The position numbers and the translations under genes were made by a program. Source: Prostheceraeus crozeri (lineage: Eukaryota; Platyhelminthes; Polycladida; Euryleptidae). Taken from it: a stretch of DNA of 64,000 bases. Shown in pieces: positions 1-13,319 of this stretch. Numbering within the stretch: the stretch's first letter is position 1; each line of letters opens with the position of its first letter. Where the stretch lies: NCBI GenBank assembly GCA_907163375.1, contig CAJQUW010008939.1, positions 310,001-374,000 on the forward strand, written 5' to 3'. The notes beneath the pieces were generated by a model. The model worked only from the letters and a program-made list of their open reading frames with translations, did no database searches and was not told the DNA's origin.

Positions 1-1780
1 TGCATTGAAATATCCAATCAGATATCATCCCATTACTGACAATGGCAACAAAAATTGAGACAGAGCCTGCAGGACTCGGTCTCCGAGTCTCAATCCGCAC
101 CCCTTCTTCCATGCATGCCATAATTGGTCGTGATAGTAAGTGGCCAACTCGAAATAATTTAGGACAAATTTGACTGCTTTTTATACACATAGCCCAAATT
201 GTAGGTATAGCGACTTTGGGTACAACTTCCGCAGAAACACGCCAACAAATTGATAAGGAGAAGATAGAAAATTAACAACCCACATAAAAGAAAACTTAAT
301 GTTATCTGACATACTCGGCCACTTGAGAAGTTTTTATTCCAGTGGTAGCTAGTTTCTTTACTGTAACATTTCGCAACATTTCTATAAAGTTGCCATCAGC
401 AGAAAAAAGTTACGTAAAACAATGGATACAAATTGGTCTTCAGACATACAAAAGTCACTGCTTTAATGACCATGCTCATCAGAACATGTGGCATAAAATT
501 TTTTCAATCATTTTATTATTAGACGCTTGCTTTGCGACTGTTTTCAACTCGGCAATGTGAGATCCGATGACCTGAGATTGATTAAGAAATGAGAATATCT
601 TTGGGAATCAGAAAGATATGAGACAATTGCACATAAAATTGTATCCACGTTGCTAGAAAGGCAATACTTAGAGCAATTAGCGACACACGCACATGCTCTA
701 AATAATTTTAATTTAAGAGAAAGTATTCCAATAGTGGCGTGGGATCATTTAATGCGCTAAATCAAAATTGAAAAAAGCAAGCTCGCGTGCGACCATGAGT
801 ACACCGACAATTTTCAAAGCTTCTTCGCTTAACTAGTTTTCGAATGCGAGCTAACGCTTTCGCCTTGAATTCTATCAGACATTTGCTGAATAGATTAAAT
901 GTCCCCATGATTTGCATTACTAGTATTTCAAAGACGATCAGTACGAGGTTAGCCTTTCTCAATAACTGAAGCTACTGAAACAGGTATTATCAACTGATAG
1001 TTGAGCATTAATTGCAAATCTGAAATTCTGTCAAATGGAAATGCGTCGATGCTCAGAATACCATAGTCACGCGGTTACCTACACAAAAAATAGCTAAAAC
1101 ACTGATAACTATGGATATGAAGTTTATATTAATAACGAAATGACTACGGCTTTGGATTCTGAATTTTTCTTCGGTGTCAGAGCATTCATATACCCTAGAC
1201 TAAACAGCACATTTCAGACACTTATACTTCTATATACCACTTTTGATTACTCTCAATATAAATAAACAGGAATGAAAAAAGAAATTAATTATCATATACA
1301 TTGTGATCCATTTTAGATGCTATATTTCTCTTATAGATTAATTCGAATGCTCATTCAAATAATATCTGGCCTCCTGAGTTCTATCGAGCTGTCGTGGAGT
1401 GTCCTCAAAGACTGCTGTCAAGAAACGGCTTCGAGAAGAATGTCTCAGATAATCAAACTTGTTCAAAGTGACAATCGGGGTGCATAGGCTTAGATGATAA
1501 GCTATTCCATGAATTCAGCGGGCAAGCGGACGAGGATTTCTACATTTTCTTTCCAATCTGGCTTGATAGAATACCTATTTTTCCAGGAATACCATACATT
1601 CCGAGAATTAGTAAATAGCGCAGAAATTCAATCGAATGCAAAAATATCATTTATATACAGCTAGAGTCAGTCACAGTAGCCTCAATTTCAATTTATTGAC
1701 TAGCCATAACTTCGAATAGACCGAGTTGCCACGGCTAGTCAAATATATTGTAGTTAGGTAGATGAGTTATATAGATAGGT
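1..1780. other. Gene-free AT-rich stretch
   Basis: I see no coding region, splice-supported exon or recognisable mobile element here. The open frames are short, have no family motif and lie in AT-rich sequence where such frames arise by chance. Confidence 0.5.
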
Positions 1781-1833
1781 AATGTAGATGAATTTTCGGT
1801 TATTTTTCTTTTCTTTGGTAGAGTATGTCCATA

Positions 1834-4105
1834 CGACGTGTGTGAAGTTGGCGCAACCATTTTTGTTTTTACTGTGCCACTCCAAAAAATCACATCAACC
1901 ACACAATTCGAGGTCGCTGATTATGTGCCACTACTCGGTTTCCACGAAATTTAACCTCCTTTGGCCATAAAACGCAATTCAAATTTCAAACTGGTTGCGC
2001 TGTGAAGCTGGCGCAACCGATTTTCAGGTTGAAATTACTCTGCTCAAACGCCGCTTCACATCAAGTTAATAGCAACATCGGGTGTGCCCGGTCAATATTC
2101 ATCAGAATCGACCAAACACTCGTTAACAGCGAGTGAACACAGCTGTTCACTCGCTAAATCAGTTTGATGGGTCTCCCTTTTCTATTAATAGAAACAGACA
2201 GTGCATCATCAAATGGAACTCCAAGGCAATTTCTAAGAAATGCTAGTGTCACATGACAGTGAGAGGAAAACGATGAACTAAGCATTGCGATTCGATGACA
2301 TAAACAGTGGTTCATTGTTTACGGGGTGGTCGATGAATTTCTTATCCTCTTCGTGTCTCTGAATTGGTGTCAGTATTCAGTGTTTTGCAGTTTGGAAAGA
2401 AGCTATGTAGTCCAATCAAGGACATCATGACATTAAAAACGTCTCGTGGCTCACAGGATTTCAGATGAGTATGCAAACATCTGCATGTGATGATTCCTGC
2501 TTTCAAGCATAGAAATGGTAATTCAAAGATAAATAGTGTACTTGAGAATACCAAATGAAGCTGATCAATTTGCTATTCTCATTAAATCGTCAATGAAATT
2601 CGTGCGCTGTTGATCTTGTGACATTCGACTGGTACATGTATTATGAAGTGACAGTTGCCGGAAAAGTGGATTCATTATAGGCCTACATATATTATCTAAC
2701 GAAATGGTTTGACAGCAGAAATGCGCAGTGAAAAGAAGAATGGAATCAAATCTATCATCGAAATATGTATATGTATGTACAAAATGTACGTGTAGCTATA
2801 CTGAATTGATTATTTTAATTCACCATGATATCATGAATAATGTCCATACTTTGAAGTTAATGGCAACAACGATGTTCATGAAAATCTCGAAGATAAAAGT
2901 ATTAATTATACAAGACCGATATTGCTCTAAGTTAATATTAAGTGCATCTGCGTACACATGCTGCTACTCAATTTGTATTGAAATGTATCGTGAAATCAAG
3001 TATTAACCGTGTATTATTTTAGCGAGACTCGTAATGAGATAATTCATTGACATCATAAGTCTGATGAATTACTCGATTATTTGAAACTTCAAAGTGGACA
3101 GAAGGCATGTACATCTCTCGTTCAAGAATGATGAACTTGATGTGTTTTGATTTCACCTCGTGTGAAAGAAGTTAAATCCGATTTCATCGACAGTAAGATT
3201 GCAAAAAATAATGTTTATTGTAAGATTAATCTGTTACTGCTACAACCTCTTTAAGAAAACCGATGCATCGACTTAGGCCTAGTGTAAAGCATATAAAAAC
3301 GAGGCTCTATCATAGCTAAGGTTGAAGTGAAGAAAATGTCAGAGAATAGCCTAGTTTTACGCAACATGCCTAAAAATCACAAAATAATTCATATTTTGTA
3401 TTTTTATATCCAAAATAAAGCATCAAATTTTGGAAACACGCCAGTTTCAACATAACATTGAATAGAAACTCAAAAGAACCAATGACTAACGAATCCGAAA
3501 AAAGCAGGAAAAGGTGTGTCGCCAATTTAAGCTGCCAACATAGTATTTTTTCGCTCTTCGCCTATAGATGGCAGGAAATCATGTGTTTTTGGAGGATGAT
3601 ATTTTCTGATTTAGCGGGTGAATAGCTACGAGTGCTTGGTCGATTCTGATGAAAATTGACCTGGCATACCCGCTGGTACTATTTATGAGATGCATAACTG
3701 CGTGGGTGCTGAAAAATGTTGTTTTGAAGTTTAGTTGCGCCAACTTCACACCTTGGTAAAATAAATTTTTGAAACTTAATTTTTTTACATGAAGATTGAT
3801 TATTTTTATTAATTTTTTTGCGTGACACATAATTAGGCATGAATATTTCATCGTTTGTAATGGGTTTGGTGGCAGGATGCATTGATATTATAAAAGTCGG
3901 AAAAATTGGTTTCGCCAACTTCACAGCGCAACCAGTTTGAAATTTGAATTGCTTTTTATGGCCAAAGGATGTTGAATTTCGTGGAACCGAGTAGTGACAC
4001 AAAATCAGCGACCTCGAAGTGTGTGGTTGATGTGATTTTTGGGAGTGGCACAGTAAAAACAAAAATGGTTGCGCTGAGTGGTTGCGCCAACTTCACACAC
4101 GTGTC
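1834..4105. mobile_element. Inverted-repeat (foldback) element with iterated GTGAAGTTGGCGCAACC motif
   Basis: The left arm (about 1834-2130) and right arm (about 3630-4105) are inverted copies of one sequence. Both contain the string TGTGAAGTTGGCGCAACC or its complement, the TGCCACTCC-to-CACATCAACCACAC block, and an ATCAGAATCGACCAA block. The motif appears forward near 1839 and 2001 and reversed near 3735, 3910 and 4081. The 1.5 kb between the arms has no transposase that I can recognise. This is either one non-autonomous DNA transposon with long inverted arms or two MITE copies inserted head to head. The open frames over the arms are shadows of the repeat. Confidence 0.6.
2129..2154. repeat. 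Perfect hairpin, 11-bp stem
   Basis: GCGAGTGAACA and TGTTCACTCGC are exact reverse complements around a CAGC loop. The hairpin lies at the inner end of the left arm of the foldback element. Function unknown. Confidence 0.6.
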
Positions 4106-4109
4106 CATA

Positions 4110-7100
4110 CGAAATCTTTATGACGTCCCCTTCTCGCAGCCGTCTAAAGTAATGAAGCTACATTTGTAAAATACACCGTCTGATGAGACGAAGGGAATAT
4201 ACGCGAAACGTAGTCCTAAAGAATCAAAGTTATCTGACTGTTCTTTAATGAAGCATAGGCAGTGAGAATAGCTGATATTTCTGTTGCCCCCACCATTGTA
4301 AATTGTTATTCACTTGTTGTTGTTATTGTAAGTCACTTGTTGACTGCAAATCTAAAGCAGAGAATTACGAGCATTGTAGGTTCTTAATTAATAAATAACC
4401 TATCGGTAATGAACAGGCTGACTATTAACTTCTAACGCATCAACATTTTATATGAACTCACTCCCGCCTCACTGTTGAATATCATGAGTTGCAACCTGAA
4501 AATCTTGCCCCTTTCGGTCTGTTGCTGCATTCCATCCCTCTTTGAAGGTGCTCGTTGCGGCATTGCCACACGCCACGCCACAACATCCAATGCAAATGTA
4601 CTACATCTTCATACACGCATAATATGATTGCAAACTCTTGAAGCACATAGTCAGTTTTTGATTATGACTCAGATTAAATTACTATAAGAATAAGCTGTTT
4701 ACCGAAAATTTTAGACTACCAAATAATAATGGTCCTCTGCTGTATATGTGCTGTAAATTAAAGTGCGGAATAATCAAGTGATGAATTGTTTGCTCACCGG
4801 ATCACACAGATCGTTTAAAAAAATTGCAAAAAATGGACCCATTTTCAAATGCAATTTTCGTGTTGAAGTCCTGGGTTCAATTTTGATAAACGATATAGCA
4901 TATGAAACCTTGTGCTCCATAGATTATTTTAACATACGTAAATTTAAACACGCGCATATTTAGCTTTCTGAAGTGGTCAATTGTGGTCAGCAGGCCTTGC
5001 GAAAGAAAATTGAGCGTATTCTTTGACGCATGATTTTAAAATGAGGACGACAGAATCTTTTGATAGAAATTGAGTGTGAACTATCATTCAGCTTCATCAT
5101 TGCGCATGGATTTTAAGTTGGTTTTTTAGTTGAATGTACAAAAGGATGCAGTTCTAATAAGTTTTACAGAAAAAAGCTGCTGAAAAAGTCTGAAATGATT
5201 TTTACATTGATGAAGATGCTCAACCTCTATTAACTTACATGGTATGCCATGTGAAATGATGTGCTTACTTTGATTAAGCAGAGCGATTAGGTTGTGTCTG
5301 GTCAGTTGTGGCTGCAGACTTGCACGTATGAATGTTTGGTCAATTCATTCATCGATACCTACAGACGAAACTGCGCAATGCAGAAAGTTAAGATTTCACC
5401 ATTGAATCAGGCTCGTGTCAAGCTTTCAGATTTTTTCGAATTTGGACAACAATGTGAACAATTTCATTCAATTTACACGTTTACCAAACGTAACACCGCC
5501 TTCGCGTTAACATTGTTTTTAACGGTCAACTGCAGACAGTTTAATAATTTTGTTGTATTAATGCTGGCGTTTTCGAGTTTCTGAGATCAAAAGAATGCTG
5601 ATGTTATCAGCTCCAAGAATATATAAGTTTTATAAAGATCGGCCCATCCGTTCACTGGCAAACTTCAAATTTGTACTACTCCCATACTCAGCCATTTGGT
5701 GAGTCATCCTTTCCCTCGGTTCAGGACAGAAGATTTCAAATCCTTGATCTGCGTGCATGAAGGCTAGTCGCCACCTGTTTACAAACAATAGCAATTTTTC
5801 ACGCCGCAGTGGTGCTGCACTTGCGTCCAATAAGTGGAGCGCTAGGACTTTTAGCAACTCATTCAATGATGAGTGACAGGAGACGGTGGCAGTTATGACT
5901 TATAACATGATCAGCTATGATATGATAATGAAGTAACAAATTTCTAATCACTTACTTCATTTAATTAGGCGGACCTTGTTTGCTTGCTTACTTGGCTAGC
6001 GGTGATTTTGATGCATCGACTGGAAAACCCTATCACATCGAAGCCGCCTACCTGCGATCACACTGTGTACCAACCTCGATGCAGACCACACTGCTTCCTT
6101 AGCCAAGTAAGTTTCTCGGCTGACCAAGTGAATAAGTTTAGTAATCAATTGATTGAGCTAGCGGTTAGATTTGATGATAGAACTTTTCGGCTTGTGCAAG
6201 GACGAATAAAACGATGGCGAAATGCAGCAGTTTTATTTCCGTAAACGCATTCATGGTAACCGAGATATGTTTGTTGGCGCGTGAAGAAAAGTCAGTTAGT
6301 CTACTGATGATGAACACCTATTTATCACAGACTTTAAAGCAGTACTTAATTCTTAGACAATGAATTAAAGTATACCATTCATAAGCAGAACCTCGATATG
6401 ATAACAGCATGAGAAAAACGACATTTCAATAAAAAAAAATAAACCTCGATAAACTTCGCGAAATACTTCTCCCTGCCCCGTACCAACCCTAATTGAAGTA
6501 TAGACGAGTCTGAGTTTGATGTTATTACCGAGTCACACAAAACACACCACAATCATAGCATTTGATACTCGCAGATTCTGAACATTTATATCTTTCCTTA
6601 AATCAACAGGATAAAATATACTTATCCCACTTTTTCCTGGAGATATCTATCTATAGCACAGTTAGAGCATTTGATTTACTATTAGAGGGAAATCTAATCG
6701 TATATTATATTCAATCGTCAAAGCTAAAACACTTGACAATGTCTAGATGTGACATCGTGAAATATGGATATGAGAAAAGCACAGATTGAGAGAAATAAGT
6801 TGCAAGAATTCCCGATTTGATTGACTCTTATGCCCGACGCCGCAGACGGAGCAATAAACTTGCAATAATTTTCGTGAATTATAACAAACGAAAACCATCA
6901 CATTTTGAATTACAAATAAAACTATGCATTACGATAGATGTCAAACGAAACTTATCTGATCGATTTCATGAAGATATATGCCAAATAAACTCGCCCTCGA
7001 TTCGGAGAATACATGGCCTGCTCCGCAGGGTTTTGAATAAATAAATTATAACACATAGCTTTTGTATTCGTACTTTTCAGCCTTTATCTCCTGATGGTGG

Positions 7101-7270
7101 GATAAGATACATACTTAAGTGCGTTCTAGAAGGCTCGTATATCTTGCTGACTTTTCTTATTTCATCTAGAGCCATATGAATAAATTAAGTATTTCAAGCA
7201 TTGCCTTTCCATTAAGGGGATGCACAGACATCAATCCATTTAAATGAAATTATCTGTGACTTAACATATC
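4110..7270. other. Gene-free stretch
   Basis: No exon, transposase or RNA gene can be supported. A CTGATGA...CGAAAC string at 4176-4207 recalls the hammerhead core, but the intervening bases do not form a stem. Confidence 0.45.
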
Positions 7271-7274
7271 TTAA

Positions 7275-7891
7275 CTAAAATTTGTTTTTAAACAAACTTC
7301 CATCAAGGTCAGATTTGTGACTAGCTTCGTGTTTCCGTCGATTGGAGTCATCACTGAATCGTTTAGAACAGAAATCACATGCATAAGGTCGCTCGCCTGT
7401 GTGTAAGCGCTCATGACGAACTTGACTACAGAGTTGATTGAAAGTTTTGGGACAGAATCGACAAGAGAACGGTCGTTCTCCCGTGTGAATGCGTTCATGT
7501 CTCCGTGTGCTTTGAATACGACTAAATCCTTTATCACAATAACGACACTTGAAGATGGGATCATTCTTGTGGGTCTTCAAATGATCAACATATTGATAAT
7601 AAACATGGAAGGACTTGAAACAGCGTCGACAATGATAAATCGTCGCACGATTGGTGCTTTTTGGTTGAATACTGGGACGAAATGGAATATTGGGTAGACG
7701 ATTCACTTCTTCATCGACCTTTGTTACAGAACTGCATTCCAAATCGCTGGAATTGTCGATAGATTCAAAGAATTCAGATTTGTTTTGAAATTTTTCTAAG
7801 ATCTGTTCCGTACACGAAATACTCGGCATCTCATCTTCGATGCTCCTTTTTGAGAAAGTTGCACTTTCGTAGATTTCATTTCCAACAACAT
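7275..7891 (-). CDS. C2H2 zinc-finger protein, terminal exon with four fingers
   Basis: This is the last coding exon of a zinc-finger, probably DNA-binding, nuclear protein. The minus strand reads an acceptor (tattttcag) ending at 7892, then an open frame from 7891 to a TAG at 7275-7277. The first in-frame Met (MPSISC) lies 27 codons inside the exon. Four C2H2 fingers follow an acidic leader: YHCRRC..., FKCRYC..., FSCRFC... and YACDFC..., each with C-x2-C and H-x3-H spacing. TGERP linkers sit between fingers 2-3 and 3-4. The exon enters in phase 1 (first two bases AT), matching the phase-1 donor of the exon at 24901-25101. This makes them likely parts of one gene separated by a 17-kb intron. 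The four-finger array and spacing are clear; DNA target and orthologue are not known. Confidence 0.85.
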
Positions 7892-8054
7892 CTGAAAATA
7901 TAAAGAGAGCGATTCAAAATTAATAATTTCGATTTGTGCTCAAATTATTTATCAGAAGTGTAGGTCACTGTTGAATGCGCTGTGATATCGTCGGTTCAAC
8001 AAAAGAACAAAACTTACTCAGTCAGTGAATCGCAAGTGAATTAAAATTGACATG

Positions 8055-9550
8055 GCCTTCGGCGTCCCATGCCTTCTAACCGTTGGCGAACAGCAATAAA
8101 CTGCAGCCAGTGTGAAGGCTCATAAAAAGGTGACTGATGCTAAGAAGTGTGCTGTCGTCAAATCTTAGATGACTGACATGTGAAGACTTGCTTGCGGGTA
8201 GTTCATTTCTATTACTTGTGAGTTGAAGCTGTGTGACTGCTTTTGATTCAGTGAATTTTGTGTCTCGTGTGTAGTGGATTTGGCAATGAACCCAATCTGA
8301 AAGTCCCCTATGTCGTTGTGTTTATTTCTATATGATCACAAAGTTCCATTCACATCGGACGAGGCACGGTCCCGGGCGGCTCTATGTGAACGGCCCATAG
8401 GTTTATTAAGGTTCTGAACGAAATTCTCGACGCGTGAAGACGCGCCTCGCCGCGTCCGATGTGAATGGACCCGAATGTGATACTAACGGATTTACTGCTC
8501 ATGGCTACTTTATATAGTATTAAACTAGCTGCAGATTTGCGCAAACTACGCAAGTGGGACTGAAATATTCAAGCATGTTCAAATTGACTTTGGTACCTCT
8601 CTAATTGTTGCCGTTTGTTCGTTAGGGGCTACCCCGTGCTACCCGATCATCCGGGAGGCTGAAACTGGTTCGAGCTCGGCCAAGGTGAGCACCGTTTGTT
8701 CGTTAGGGCACTGTCTATAAGTTCTTTTTTCGTGAATGGTTTGGAGCACTTTCATATTTACTTAAAGGCACAGGTAGTTCAATTCGCTTTTAATGTCACC
8801 TTTGGTCTATCGTTATATTGTCTGAAAGATACCTAAGTATCTTTTCCAGTCTAATATAATATCTTCAAATACAAGTTTTTTTGAAAGGTTTCTGCGATGT
8901 TATGTTGACCTAATCAATTATATTTGTCTGAAAATAATGTTCTGTATACAACTCACATGTAGTATTTGAATATCATTTTGTATAGGTTGTTTACATACAT
9001 TATTGGTTTTGTTTTCACCTTTTTAATTAGGCCTGTTGCTGTTATACATATACTTTATTTTCACGTGGCTTTTTTTTTACTAAAAACTATGTTCTGTCTT
9101 CATACTTTTATACAATTCTTTCGTTTTAATATTTCCATTTAACCCTGCTTCTTATCTCCTTTCTTTCTATTTTTAGTAGGCCATAAATGTAGGTAAACAT
9201 CATTAAGAAAAATCTTGTAAATTGTATATTGTTTATCGTAATTAATCTTGTTTGTGCGATTATATCCAAAACAAACAAAACGAAGGCGAAATTGAAGATT
9301 TTCAGATATGTTTCATTGCTAAAGTCCACTGCACACGAGACAACATAAAGCAAAAGCGATCATACGGTTTCAACTCACAATCAGCAAAAAATGTGAACTG
9401 CCTCTGAAACATGAACTTCACACATCAATCATTTTTACGCATTGGCACAAAACACTTCTTAATATCACTCACCTTTTTACAAGCCTTCACACTGGCTGCA
9501 GATTATTCGTGGACACCAATGGTTAGGAGGCATGCGTCGACGAAGGCCCT
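8055..9550. mobile_element. Long-TIR non-autonomous DNA element
   Basis: Segments at about 8060-8245 and 9350-9545 are inverted, diverged copies. They share a GCCTTC...GCC(T/C)TCTAACC(G/A)TTGG block, CTGCAGCCAGTGTGAAGGCT and a TAAAAAGGTGA(C/G)TGAT block. They enclose 1.1 kb without a recognisable transposase, so this looks like a non-autonomous element with roughly 190-bp arms. It lies in the zinc-finger gene's long intron. Exact ends and target duplication were not resolved. Within it a direct repeat CCGTTTGTTCGTTAGGG occurs twice (about 8606-8710). Confidence 0.55.
8346..8468. mobile_element. GC-rich MITE with perfect 16-bp inverted ends
   Basis: CCATTCACATCGGACG at the left end is exactly complementary to CGTCCGATGTGAATGG at the right end, 123 bp end to end. 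Further inner pairing (GAGGC / GCCTC) extends the foldback. The GC content is well above the surroundings. It is nested inside the long-TIR element. No coding capacity. Confidence 0.65.
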
Positions 9551-9940
9551 GTCAATTTTGCTTTGAATTTACTTGTGACTTACTGAGCAATGAAATTATT
9601 TATCCAGAGAGTAACTCCTTGTTATCTTGATGAGTTGAAAATGTCATGGCCAACCTCTCTCGCCGATTGGTTTACCACGAATATGTTTATTGCTAGTGAA
9701 TAAAAAATTGAAAACGGGTTTCATATTCTTATTAACTCAATGGGAATTCCAGGGTTACAGTTTATGAATGCAATTATGTACGCAGACATAATGCATTATA
9801 AAATAATGGAAAACCAAAAGCCTTACTGAAAAATCCTAAATTATTATTCTTAAGAAAAGACACCTAAAAACGTATTGACGACTCAAAGCGTATGCATGAA
9901 CCAAATTATCGGTTGTTCAGCCTGCGTCATTGTTATAAGA

Positions 9941-10435
9941 TTAAGATAAAATTATGTAAAAATTCAATGTCATAATACGTCTAACCAAGTTAAGAACAAA
10001 GTTCTCGGGATAGCCATTACTGTGAAAAAGTTGAAGTATTTCTTTAATTTCACTATGAAAAATTATCCGATTACTTGAAATCATGTACGCACGATTAACC
10101 ATACCTAATACTAAGCCTCTATGCCATTGCTTAGGGCAATTGGCTCCAAAGTTTAATAGCAACCCAGTATATGTGTCCTTTCGAAACACACTAGTCTCTA
10201 CAGTATTCGACATACCTATGCTAACATCTAAAAAAAGAAATACTTGAGCCTCCTACTTCAGAGGTAAATTCCAAATTCGGATGCTGTTGATTAAGAAATT
10301 GCTTAAACTTATTTATTTTACCTAAATTATCAAAAATGCATACACAATCATCTACGTATCTATAATAAAAGATGGGACTACAGTCGACTTTAAACCAATT
10401 CTGTTCCAACAGCAATGTCATGATGTTTTTATCTT
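9941..10435 (-). pseudogene. Penelope-like element reverse transcriptase fragment
   Basis: On the minus strand one frame carries FYYRYVDD, the RT catalytic box, followed by a KFKQFLNQQHPNLEFTSEVG block. A second frame continues with ETSVFRKDTYTG...QWHRGLVLGMVNRA, which is the region just after the RT core in Penelope-like retroelements. The two frames meet at a run of T residues near 10225-10235. One extra base there explains the shift. Both the 5' part of the RT and the GIY-YIG endonuclease are missing, so this is a dead fragment. Its wording differs from the elements at 57.4-59.6 kb and 52.1-53.3 kb, so it is a separate lineage. Confidence 0.8.
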
Positions 10436-10439
10436 AACA

Positions 10440-12140
10440 ACACAACCCGGAAGCAGGCTGAGCAGTCGAAAATTTGGTTCAAGTGTGATACTTTGAGTCA
10501 TCAACATGTTTTCAAATGTAAATTTTTCAAGAATAATTATTTAGCATTTTGCAACAATGTCCGTTAGTCCATCGATAACAGCTTTCCATTATTCCAATTT
10601 AGCATGCTGGAGTTTTGATATCTGATATCATGGAAATGCGTTTATTTATTTATTTATGAAGTATTCATACTTCATATTTAGCAATAATGCTAACAGTCGA
10701 CCATGAAGGTTGAAATTTGTAGAGTTCGCTGCGACGGCTCCACATTTTTAAAGCCGTATAAACAATAATAATCGCATTAATATGTGCGATCGCATGATTA
10801 ATTCGGTCTCAAGTCTTAATGTCGAACAAAACGATCGCAATCAATCTTTTCCAGGGGAAGTTTCAAGATAATGTTTAGAAGCCAGAAAAATTCTTTGCTA
10901 CAAATAGACCAATAATACTGCAAAGCTTTGTCAGGAAAATCAGTTACTCTGAGAGCAGCCCACCGAATCAGTCTTAGGAATCCCCTTGAACTGGACCGAT
11001 AGTGAGCATTTGATAATTCAAAGGAATGGCTAGTTTAATAGAAAACTACATGAACATGTACGCAAGCTACACAGTAAGGGAAACTACTGAATTCTACATG
11101 ATTGTATTACGCAGTACAGAACAGCTGGCCGCCTAGACCAAACATTTGAAACTTATCTCATTGATTATCTGTTTAGAGAGCGGACAAGTGCTTATTGCAT
11201 ATTCTTACAAATGCGATTAATCCTGCGTCACACGAGAAGGTTATTCTGAGAATACTCTGTGACAGATGGTGGTAGAATTGGTTACACTTATGTTCATGTC
11301 ACACACTCCACAAAATAGGAAGGTTTCACAATAATTTGAGCACGATAATTTCTCGTATTTAACGTTTGGTAAACATAAACATGCAGACAGTAAATGACCG
11401 TATAATTTGGATATTACATTAGCCTGCAATAAACCATTGTCTTGCACTTATGAGGACATAGAACTATCCTGCCTCATTATAGAAAGGACCAATAAACAGC
11501 TTGCAGTAAAAGATTCTATATTAAAAGTAAAACCACGTCGCAAGATCACATGAACACTTTCTGACACTATTTCCAGGAAATCATTAGTAAAATATGGAGA
11601 CAAAACTGTCAAACTACGCATGCAGGTTGCAATCACAGAAGAAATATCTTCATGAGTTTAAGGTTTAATCGATCTCACACACTAATTAGGACAGTACTAG
11701 GTAGATCACTTAAAAGCGTGCCTATCGAACCTCTCAATTAAAAACCGTATCTAAAATTATGAACTTCAATACTTTTGCAAACTGCAAAGTAAATTCACTT
11801 GCAACAATTAATTTATAATATTTAAATCTTTTATTTTTTTTCGCATTTAATAAAATAATTATGTTCAACACATCATAATTTCACTCCATGGACTATCACA
11901 ATCGAACGATAGTCCTCACAATTGAAGATTTTTTGTGATCAAACAAAACTACAATTTTTAATAACCTGATTCTTGATGAAATAGAATGAAGTGATCTCCT
12001 TCAACTGCACCGATAGTGAATATTTGATAATTCTAAGGAATGACTACATTTTAGGAGCAAGCGATGTCACTCTCCGGAAGGTCAAAAAGAGACAGTGAGA
12101 TGAGAGGATAATGCCAGTTTGCCCGGCATGGAATAAAAAG
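10440..12140. other. Gene-free stretch with one direct repeat pair
   Basis: No gene is seen. A segment of about 55 bp containing CCGATAGTGA(G/A)(C/T)ATTTGATAATTC occurs at 10982-11036 and again, diverged and in the same orientation, at 11997-12050. Confidence 0.45.
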
Positions 12141-12144
12141 ATGT

Positions 12145-13070
12145 CGGAGACTTGAACAATTTAAGCACAAAAAATCATTGACAGACATTGATGATAAGTT
12201 TAGCCCTACTACAGCTGGTCAGTGAGGTTCGGAATGACAAAAACTAGCTTAAAATATATAGAATGGCTGAACAAGCTGAAGGACTGCACAACAGGCTGCT
12301 CTGCGCTTATTCTGGCTTTGTTACTTTGTTACTGAAATCTTTGTCTATCAGTCGTCCGGCAAAGTCCCTCAATCACACACTCACTCCTAAACTCACTAAG
12401 TTCTTTCTCACTCTACTTATATTTACACAAGCTTTTTTTTCATTACCTACCATTTGAATATTATCACCATTTACATTTGTGATTTAATTCATTATGAATA
12501 GTGTTTCGCCTAAGGTTAGCCCTTGCTAATTTGTCCACGATTTAACGTCCATTTCCCCCGTGTTTCGAGTGTTGGACGTCGTTCCTGTCTGATGGCCATT
12601 CTCCAAGGGTTTCGATCTTGAACGTTGATGCGCCCAAGGTTCAACGTCTTCAAATCGGCTCGCACGTTGTCACAGCATCTTTTCTTCGGTCGTCCCCTTG
12701 GTTTGCGTCTGTCTAACTCCAGAGTCATTGCTGTCTTTGGCTAGGAGTCCTCTTGCATTCTTTGCACATGACCATACCGACGGAGTCTACCCCATTGAAT
12801 GATGGCTTCCAATGGATGGATGTCAAACCGCTTCCTGAGATCATCTGTAGGAACCCGATCAGCTAGCCGTTTAGAACTAGTATCTGATCATTGCTTTGTC
12901 GCTGCGCTTCAACTCATAAAGTAAAAATAAAAGCAAAACAGCTTGTTCTAGTCCTTCAGCTTGTTCAGCTATTCTACATGTAGATATTTCAAGCTGGTTT
13001 GGGCCATTCCGAGCCACACTGACGAACTAAAATTTTGTGCTTCAATTGCTCAAGTATCTATATATCAGAA
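12145..13070. repeat. Inverted repeat pair around a LINE tail
   Basis: Sequence at about 12145-12310 returns in reverse complement at about 12930-13065. Shared blocks are AGCTGAACAAGCTGAAGGACT, (T)CGGAATG(A/G)C and CAATT(T/G)AAGCACAAAA. The LINE fragment at 12516-12870 lies between them. This is probably a foldback element or paired inverted copies of one repeat. Ends are approximate. Confidence 0.5.
12516..12870 (-). pseudogene. LINE ORF2 C-terminal fragment
   Basis: Reading the minus strand gives the typical tail of RTE/jockey-type LINE polymerases. An IIQWGRLRRYGHVQRM-like stretch is followed by DRRKPRGRPKKRCCDNVRAD and an RNPWRMAIRQERRP segment. The upstream RT domain is absent, so this is a 3'-end fragment, as expected of a 5'-truncated retrocopy. 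A stop interrupts the frame near 12740. Confidence 0.75.
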
Positions 13071-13096
13071 CTTGTGCTTCGACGATTTTCTTTCTC

Positions 13097-13212
13097 GCAC
13101 ACTGAATTTTCGGATGACTGACCAGTGACCACCATCCATCTTCAGGGTGAAAACAGCTTATTAAGGTGTCATAATGAATGCATTCGGTCAGTCATCCGAA
13201 AATTTGGTGTGC
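13097..13212. repeat. Hairpin repeat with 27-nt arms
   Basis: GCACACTGAATTTTCGGATG... at 13097-13123 pairs with ...CATCCGAAAATTTGGTGTGC at 13186-13212 around a 62-nt loop. There is one evident mismatch (A/G pairing near CTGAA/TTTGG). This looks like a miniature foldback element without coding sequence. Confidence 0.55.
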
Positions 13213-13319
13213 AATGAAGTGGGGCGGACGATTAGTGGTACCATCCAACCGCTATTCTTATTCCTTCAAACTTATTTTTTGATCAAACATAGAAAAAGTA
13301 AAGTTGATCACGAAATAAG

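Noticed and set aside
4176-4210. CTGATGAGACG...CGCGAAACGTAGTC, hammerhead-like
   Set aside because: The bases between the two core boxes do not pair as helix II, and flanks do not form helix I.
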